DNA from: Scalesia atractyloides
Lineage: Eukaryota > Streptophyta > Magnoliopsida > Asterales > Asteraceae
Direction: 5' to 3'
NCBI GenBank assembly: GCA_947069175.1
Contig: CAMTDV010000007.1
Span: 49,743,681-49,807,680 of the forward strand
Length of the DNA stretch: 64,000 bases
Positions within the stretch are counted from its first letter, which is position 1, and the number at the start of each line of letters is the position of its first letter. The notes beneath the pieces were generated by a model that ran no database searches, was not told the origin of the DNA, and saw only the letters and a program-made list of their open reading frames with translations. A program made the translations under genes and the position numbers. This document shows positions 58,501 to 64,000 of this stretch, in pieces.

Positions 58501-58845
58501 ACTAACTTGCCAACGTCGATTTGTTTCTCCAAAACAAGACAAACGAATTGTTAAAGAACAAGAAGAAAAACAGAGACGTAAACAAGTAAAAGCAATTGAA
58601 AAATGTTTAAAACCGGATTCTTCTGAAAGGAATCCAAGATCTTCAAATTTAATAAAACCAGAAATTGTTAAAACTGTAAATAATAGTGATTCTGGTGAAT
58701 TTCAAAAATCTTGGAAACCAATGACCGGTAATTGTTCAAGAGGAGGCACACAATTTCCAAATAATCAAGAAATAGAGATCACATTTCTTGATGATAAGGG
58801 GCGACCGAAGACCACTAAGGCTTGGGTCCCCATCTCAAACTGATC
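55541..58845 (+). pseudogene. gag: Copia (SIRE-like) long Gag, decayed
   Basis: ATG 55541 starts MSSNPWDWSSGVS, with TAA at 55598. After a frame change near 55825, a 465-codon frame carries the copia Gag core (DKKVYDLEKKVFAILTQAL, IKNLWGTLEARGEGN, ALPPKWGQFIDLL). A Gln/Pro-rich region and a second conserved region (VGNENHGGTECYAKIINRIKHVH) follow. Beyond 57222 the frame breaks again into a coiled-coil piece (57296-57478) and an acidic piece (YVLDHIIDVQKLKGDVKCIGY at ~57500; EIEEDDTLDDESIRSD). A zinc knuckle CFKCGEFGHIIKNC lies at 58414, ending KAWVPISN. Such a long Gag with a coiled-coil C-terminal part fits the SIRE/Maximus group. At least five frame breaks make it inactive. Confidence 0.82.
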
Positions 58846-58859
58846 TGTTTTTTATATGT

Positions 58860-61800
58860 TAGGGTGTTCCAGGAGGAACTGTAAATAGTCATTAGATTGT
58901 TGACAGTGGAGCATCGAGGCACATGTCAGGTGACTTACGACTCCTGTATGTTGTGAAAAGCATTCGGGGTGGTTATGTTGCCTTTGCTAGTGATAAAGGT
59001 GGATACATCACTTGAGAGGGAATGGTCTCCAATGGTGTTGTGAGTTTTGATAAGATCAATTATGTGCGACAAATTGATCACAATCTTCTTAGTGTTTCTC
59101 AAATCTGTGACAAAAAGTTCACGGTACATTTTGATGATACCGGTTGTTATGTGCTGAAACCTAGATTCAAGATCCCCAAAGAATGGATTCTCTTATCAGC
59201 TCCAAGAATTAATGACTTGTATATTCTTCATATAAGCTAAGCTATTACCACGTCTACACAAGTCACATGTTTTGTCTTGAAAGCCACCGAAAAGGAATCA
59301 ATCTCTTGGCACAGTCGAATGGGACACATTCATTTGTGAAAGATGAACTATTTAGTGAAGAATAATCTTGTGAATGGTGTACCGGTCAAAAATTTTCATC
59401 TTCAAGACGTATGTGTATCGTGTCAAAAGGGCAAGCAAGTTAGAAAATCTCATCCTGTGAAAAAGATCAACACAGAGACTATGCCTCTAGAACGTCTTCA
59501 TATGGACCTCTTTGGACCTATGAAACACAAGACTACCTTTGGTGATTCTTGTTATTTTGTAGTTACTGATTACTACTGCAGATTTTCATTGGTGAATATG
59601 CTGGCATACAAGGGTGAAGTTCCTGAAATCCTCAAGAATCTCCTGACGTTAAAAAATTTGTACAATCTAAAGGTAAGGAGAATCAGAACCGACAATGGCA
59701 CCGAATTCAAAAATCAAGTTATGGATGAGTATTGTTCTTCAAAGGGTATTTTACATGAGTACAGTTCTCGCTACACTCCACAACAGAATGGTGTCGTTGA
59801 GAGGAAGAATAGAACTTTAATTGAAACTGCAAGAACCATGTTAGTAGATACAGAACTTCCTGTTCAAATTTGGGGAGAAGCAGTTGCTACTGCATGTTAC
59901 ACGATGAATAAAGTTCTAATGGTGAAGAGACACGGGAAAACATGCTTTGAGTTGCTACATAAAAGGAAACCGGATGTTTCTTTCTTAGAACCTTTTGGAG
60001 CTCCATGCACTATGATTGATCCACATGGAAAGTTTGGTCCAAAGGCTATCGAAGGTTTCTTTCTTGGATATGCTACTCCAAATTTCAGGGTGTGGAATTT
60101 GTCTTCTAAGAAGATTGAAGAATGGGGTGAAGTCAAGGTTCAAAGATACATAGAATCAGTAAGAGCTCTGGGTTCTCCTTGGATGTTTGACTACGATGGG
60201 CTGTTCGACTCCTTTAATCTGCCAACTTTTGATGATACATCCGCTGCTGCTCAAATGCTACTAGAAAGTGATACAGCAGCAGACTCATTATTAGTTCGAC
60301 CAATTATTGTTAATCCTCAATTATTAACTTTGGTTAACAATCTTGTCCAAAATGAGGAATTCAAAGATGCTGCAGATTATAATGTTTCGTCAGAAGATGA
60401 TGAGTTTCATGTTGCAAATGAAACTACCTTTTGTGCGGTTCCTAGAATTTCTGATGTCATGTCAAATATACAACCTCAAGGGACGACTGAAGGTCATGCA
60501 TCTACATCCTCATCAAACCCAGCACTCGATTTGACTGTTGATCTAAATATGAACAATTTGGGTATCAACTCTCGAGTTCAAGATGTTCAAGAAAATCGAA
60601 TCCATAATACCCACTCTCCAGAATATTATCGGAGATGTCCAGAGTGGTGTGCAGACACGTAATCAGCTTCGAAACAACTAGAATGCTGGCTTGTATTCGG
60701 AAATAAGGGAATCTGGGGGACAGAACGATTGGTCTTTTGCCTGCTATGTTTACCAAGTAGAACCAAAATCTTGGAAGGAGGCAATGAAAGAAGACTTTTG
60801 GGGTTGAAGCCATACAGGAAGAACTTCAGCAGTTTCAGAAGTTGGGTGTGTGGAAATTGGTTGATAGACCCGACAACTACAAGAAGATTGGTACACGATG
60901 GTGTACAAATGCAAGAAGGATGGCCGAGGTGTTGTTGTGAGAAACAAAGCGTGATTGGTTGTCCAGGGCTTTAATTATGTAGAAGGCATCGATTACAATG
61001 AAGTTTATGCACCGGTTGCACGACTTGAGACCATAAGAATTTTCTTGTCTTATGCGTCCTACAAGAAGTTCACCGTCTATCAATGGATGTAAAAAGTGCA
61101 TTTCTTCATGATGTTGTTGAAGAAGAGGTATATGTTGAGAAACCGCCTAGTTTTGAAGATCCAATCCATCCTGACAAGGTTTGGCTTCTCAATAAGGCGT
61201 TATATGGTTATCATCAAGCTCCAAGGGCTTGGTATGAAATGTTGTCTACCTATCTACTGAAGAATGGTTTTCGACAAGGATTAATCGACTGTACTCTCTT
61301 CAAATGGGGATTTGCTGCTAGTGCAAGTATATGTTGATGATATTATTTTCGGGTTAGAAATGAAAGAATGTGCAAAGAATTCGAGCAGGTTATACAGGAG
61401 AAGTTCGAGATGACCGCAATCGGAGAAATGACTTTATTTTTAGGTTTGCAGGTTTAGCAATCAAAGGAAGGGATTTTTATCCATCAAACCAAGTAGTCGG
61501 GGATATTCTCAAGCGATTTCAAATGTAAGACTCAGAGCCTTTGGGAACTCCATTAGCTCAGAATCATGGGATTACTCCTGACGGAATGGGTGAACATGTG
61601 GAACCGTCTGTCTACCATGCTATGATCGGATCTCTCATGTATCTTACTACTTCAAGACCTGATATAATGTACCCAACATGTCTTCTGGTGCGCTATCAGT
61701 CTAGTCCGAAAGTTTCTCATTTGATGGTTGTGAAAAGAATCTTTCATTATTTGAAGGGTACCCTAAGGATGATAATTTTGATTTGACAGCATTCAGTGAT

Positions 61801-62252
61801 TCTGATCATGGCGGCTGCAAAATCGACGCAAAATCAACATCAGCGGGATGTCAGTTCTTGGGTATCACCTAGTCATGTGACAATGCAAAAAGCAGACTTA
61901 CGTAGCTCCATCAACCTGTGAAGCTGAGTATATTTCGGCTTCTAGTTGTTGCTCGCAGGTTCTATGGATTCAACAGCAGATGCGCGACTACAGTTTTGGA
62001 TTTCTAACTACTCCTATTTTTGTTGATAACGAAGTTGCTTTACAGATCACTCGTAATACTGTATAACACTCACAAACCAAACACATTGAGATTAAGTATC
62101 ATTTCATACGAGATTGTTATGAAAAGAAACTTATCAATGTTGTTAAAATCCACATCGATCACCAATGTGCCGACCTGTTTACCAAAGCTTTTGATAAATC
62201 ACGTTTTGATTATCTTCTTTTGGTCAATGGCATCAAGGTGAAACCCGAGTAA
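58860..62252 (+). pseudogene. pol: Copia (SIRE-like) pol: protease, integrase, RT, RNase H, decayed
   Basis: Domain order is that of Ty1/copia. Protease has VDSGASRHMSGDLRLL (~58900) and later NLLSVSQICDKKF. Integrase has HLQDVCVSCQKGKQ after the Cys/His region, then LHMDLFGPMKHKTTFGDS, RTDNGTEFKNQVMDEYC and the E of PQQNGVVERKNRTL in the open frame 59343-60662. RT starts at PKSWKEAMKEDF (~60760), with MDVKSAFLHDVVEEEVYVEKPPSF at 61083 and YVDD codons at 61330-61341. RNase H ends with FSDSDHGG (~61795), EAEYISAS and HIEIKYHFIRD, with TAA at 62250. Frameshifts and stops are present at 58220-58320, 59020, 59240, 60660 and repeatedly in RT, so it is not functional. Confidence 0.88.
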
Positions 62253-62340
62253 ATCTTCTTTGGCTAATCATTTTTATAAATACTTTTCTGAAAATCTAAA
62301 ACTACAAAAAGATATTCCATTTTTCTTTGTTTTATATTTA

Positions 62341-62580
62341 GCGGGAGAATTTTTCAAGAAAATACAAAAAATATCAGAAAAATGTAAAAATACAAAAATA
62401 TGTCTTTCATTTATTTACTTTCTGTATTTAAGGGGGAGAAAATTTCAAGAAAATACAAAAACATCAGAAAAATGTAAAAATACAAAAATATGTCTTTCAT
62501 TTATTTACTTTCTGTATTTAAGGGGGAGAAAATTTCAGAAAAAATACAAAAACAACAGAAAACTTAAAAATCAAAAATGA
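62341..62580 (+). repeat. Three tandem 90-bp units, each headed by a polypurine tract
   Basis: Units start at 62341 (GCGGGAGAA), 62431 (AGGGGGAGAAAA) and 62521 (AGGGGGAGAAAA), exactly 90 bp apart. The third is partial. Units 1 and 2 share GTCTTTCATTTATTTACTTT. They lie just after pol, where a copia PPT is expected. Because 90 is a multiple of three the block stays open as a 30-residue repeat, but I consider it non-coding. Confidence 0.85.
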
Positions 62581-64000
62581 GTTTCTTGAAAAGATAAGTG
62601 AAGATGATGAAATACACCGGTAATCTGTCAAAAACGGTCAAAATCACAAAAAGAAGATTGATAAGTAGCTTTACTAATGATGCATCGGTAGGCTCACAAT
62701 CAGATTAAATGTGTAGGTTGATATAAACATAACGGACAAAACGCCAGGTGGGAACCATTCATTGGCATATGGTCTTGGTACCGAAATTTCGTTTGATAGT
62801 ATGCCAAGGATCTGAGATATGCAGTCTTTATGCTTGCTTATCATCTGGGTATCATGGTTGAATCTATTGCCGGAAAATAACGGTGGCGCAAGTCTAGAAC
62901 TTCCATGATACCATACATAGTGTAAATACTGCATAAGACCAACAATAAGTGATGAAAATATCACATTCACCCAAAATAAGTGATAAAATATCACAACTTT
63001 ATGTGGGAGCTAAGTTCGTCTCTTTGTCGGTACGATGGTACTAACCTGTTCACGGACTTACTCATGTGCCCTGCATGCATATGAAAATCAAGTTCCTTAT
63101 CAATAAGTGATTTAATCACATAGGGCTTATTTTCAATAAAAAATAAGTGAGTATCTCAGATCATACATATACGACAAAACATCATACATAAGATTTTCCC
63201 TCGTGTGTATCTTGATACAGGAATGTGTCAAGAAGTGGTTGAACACCGGCTAGTAAGTATAATTAATACCTTAATCATATCTCCTAATCATGATTACATC
63301 TGATAAGCTGAGCTTACGTGGACAACAATACCAATAATCATAATTGAATACTTATCTGTTTAATTTTGAAGTTTAAACAAAATATCATTTTTGACAAGAT
63401 TAAAAATATGGTATGATTCTCTTACCTTGAAACTCTAAAAGAATTGTCTAGTATATATATATATATATAGTTTATTCTTATCTGTTAATAGTTGTTTTAA
63501 AGTTTAGTTTACTCAGTTGTTTAAATGAATTATTTTTGAAATTAGCAAAAGTTGAAGCTCGAAAGTTTTCTACCAAGATACACCCAGAAAACCATTTGCT
63601 TTGTTATCACAACTTCACAAAGTAATTTCTTGCAAGGTAAACCCATCTAAGAAAACCAAGATCTGTTTAATGAGAACTTTTCCTAACATAACTTTGTGAT
63701 TTGTGTGGATAGTGCAAAGTTCTAAATAGGTCAACGAAAAACCCCAAGGTCTTCGAAGAACTGAAGTCCAGCTTTTGAAAAATCTGGATACGTACAAATA
63801 AGAGGACATTCATACAATATGTGTATCTCGTACGAATGGATCATTAACGGTTCGTACGAATGGCAGTGCTTCGTACGATCAAAGGGTGATTCGTGCGAGT
63901 GTAATGATGTGGTATAAAAGGAAATGAAGTTCTGTGAGAGAATTTCACTTTTACTTTGCTCACGTCATCTTTACACCTCCCTTCAAGTTGTATTTGATCT
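62581..64000 (+). other. 3' non-coding region of the copia element, running off the window
   Basis: No protein motif is found on either strand. AATAAGTGAT(G/A)AAATATCAC is present twice near 62945-62995. TA repeats occur at 63453-63470. Three exact TCGTACGA words are at 63828, 63852 and 63871, and a TATA-like GTATAAAAGG is near 63912. The end may be part of a 3' LTR that continues beyond 64000, but I could not align it to the 5' LTR region. Confidence 0.45.

Noticed and set aside
62260..62580. Possible env-like or extra ORF after copia pol (106 codons)
   Set aside because: The frame is open only because of the 90-bp repeat of AT-rich, PPT-containing sequence. It has no transmembrane or signal features of an env-like protein.
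1..64000. CRISPR arrays, bacterial operons, riboswitches, rRNA genes
   Set aside because: The content is clearly plant nuclear. No direct-repeat/spacer arrays, prokaryotic gene layout or rRNA sequence were seen.

Overview
This window is plant nuclear DNA made almost entirely of transposable elements. The evidence is long-LTR Ty3/gypsy chromoviruses primed by initiator tRNA-Met, Ty1/copia elements with a very long Gag, RRM-bearing LINEs, hAT-type MITEs, AT-rich spacers and two broken SAUR (auxin-induced) genes, a family confined to land plants. Element style and protein wording suggest a eudicot, most likely Asteraceae, but that is inference. No intact host gene was found.

Layout. 1-5149 is AT-rich non-coding DNA with a hAT MITE (2490-2965) and a fold-back repeat (4632-5090). 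A minus-strand, 5'-truncated LINE (LINE-1) lies at 5150-6258 and resumes at 28271-29095. It is split by Gypsy-A (6259-28270), which has a perfect 5-bp target duplication, 2.6-kb LTRs, an extra coiled-coil/acidic ORF upstream of gag, a probable 83-bp intron in gag, and a gag-pol with three premature stops. Gypsy-A is itself split within gag by Gypsy-B (10901-21759), again with a perfect 5-bp duplication and 2.7-kb LTRs. Each Gypsy-B LTR carries four tRNA-like modules, three of them at an exact 169-bp spacing. The order of events is LINE-1, then Gypsy-A, then Gypsy-B.

29096-33240 holds two tandem, differently broken SAUR genes inside a segmental duplication. 33800-34665 is a copia fragment with an internal tandem duplication. 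A long, internally deleted minus-strand LINE (LINE-2) covers 34670-39699 and resumes at 49556-49826. Its ORF1 RRM is split by the minus-strand chromovirus Gypsy-C (39700-49555).

49827-53400 is spacer DNA rich in TA microsatellites, fold-backs, a ~380-bp tandem repeat and a second hAT MITE (52567-53302, 8-bp target duplication with one mismatch). 53420-54016 looks like an LTR plus primer site of a different gypsy lineage. From about 54100 to beyond the window end runs a decayed SIRE-like copia element. It has recurrent TCGTACGA palindromes near both ends and three tandem 90-bp units, each starting with a polypurine tract.

The elements interact mainly by nested insertion. The most unusual signals are the tRNA-like array in the Gypsy-B LTRs, the intron and extra ORF of Gypsy-A, its doubled PPT/LTR junction, and the repeated polypurine tracts of the copia element. 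Coordinates of decayed coding regions are approximate where frames break. All family assignments come from reading motifs by eye, without database searches.
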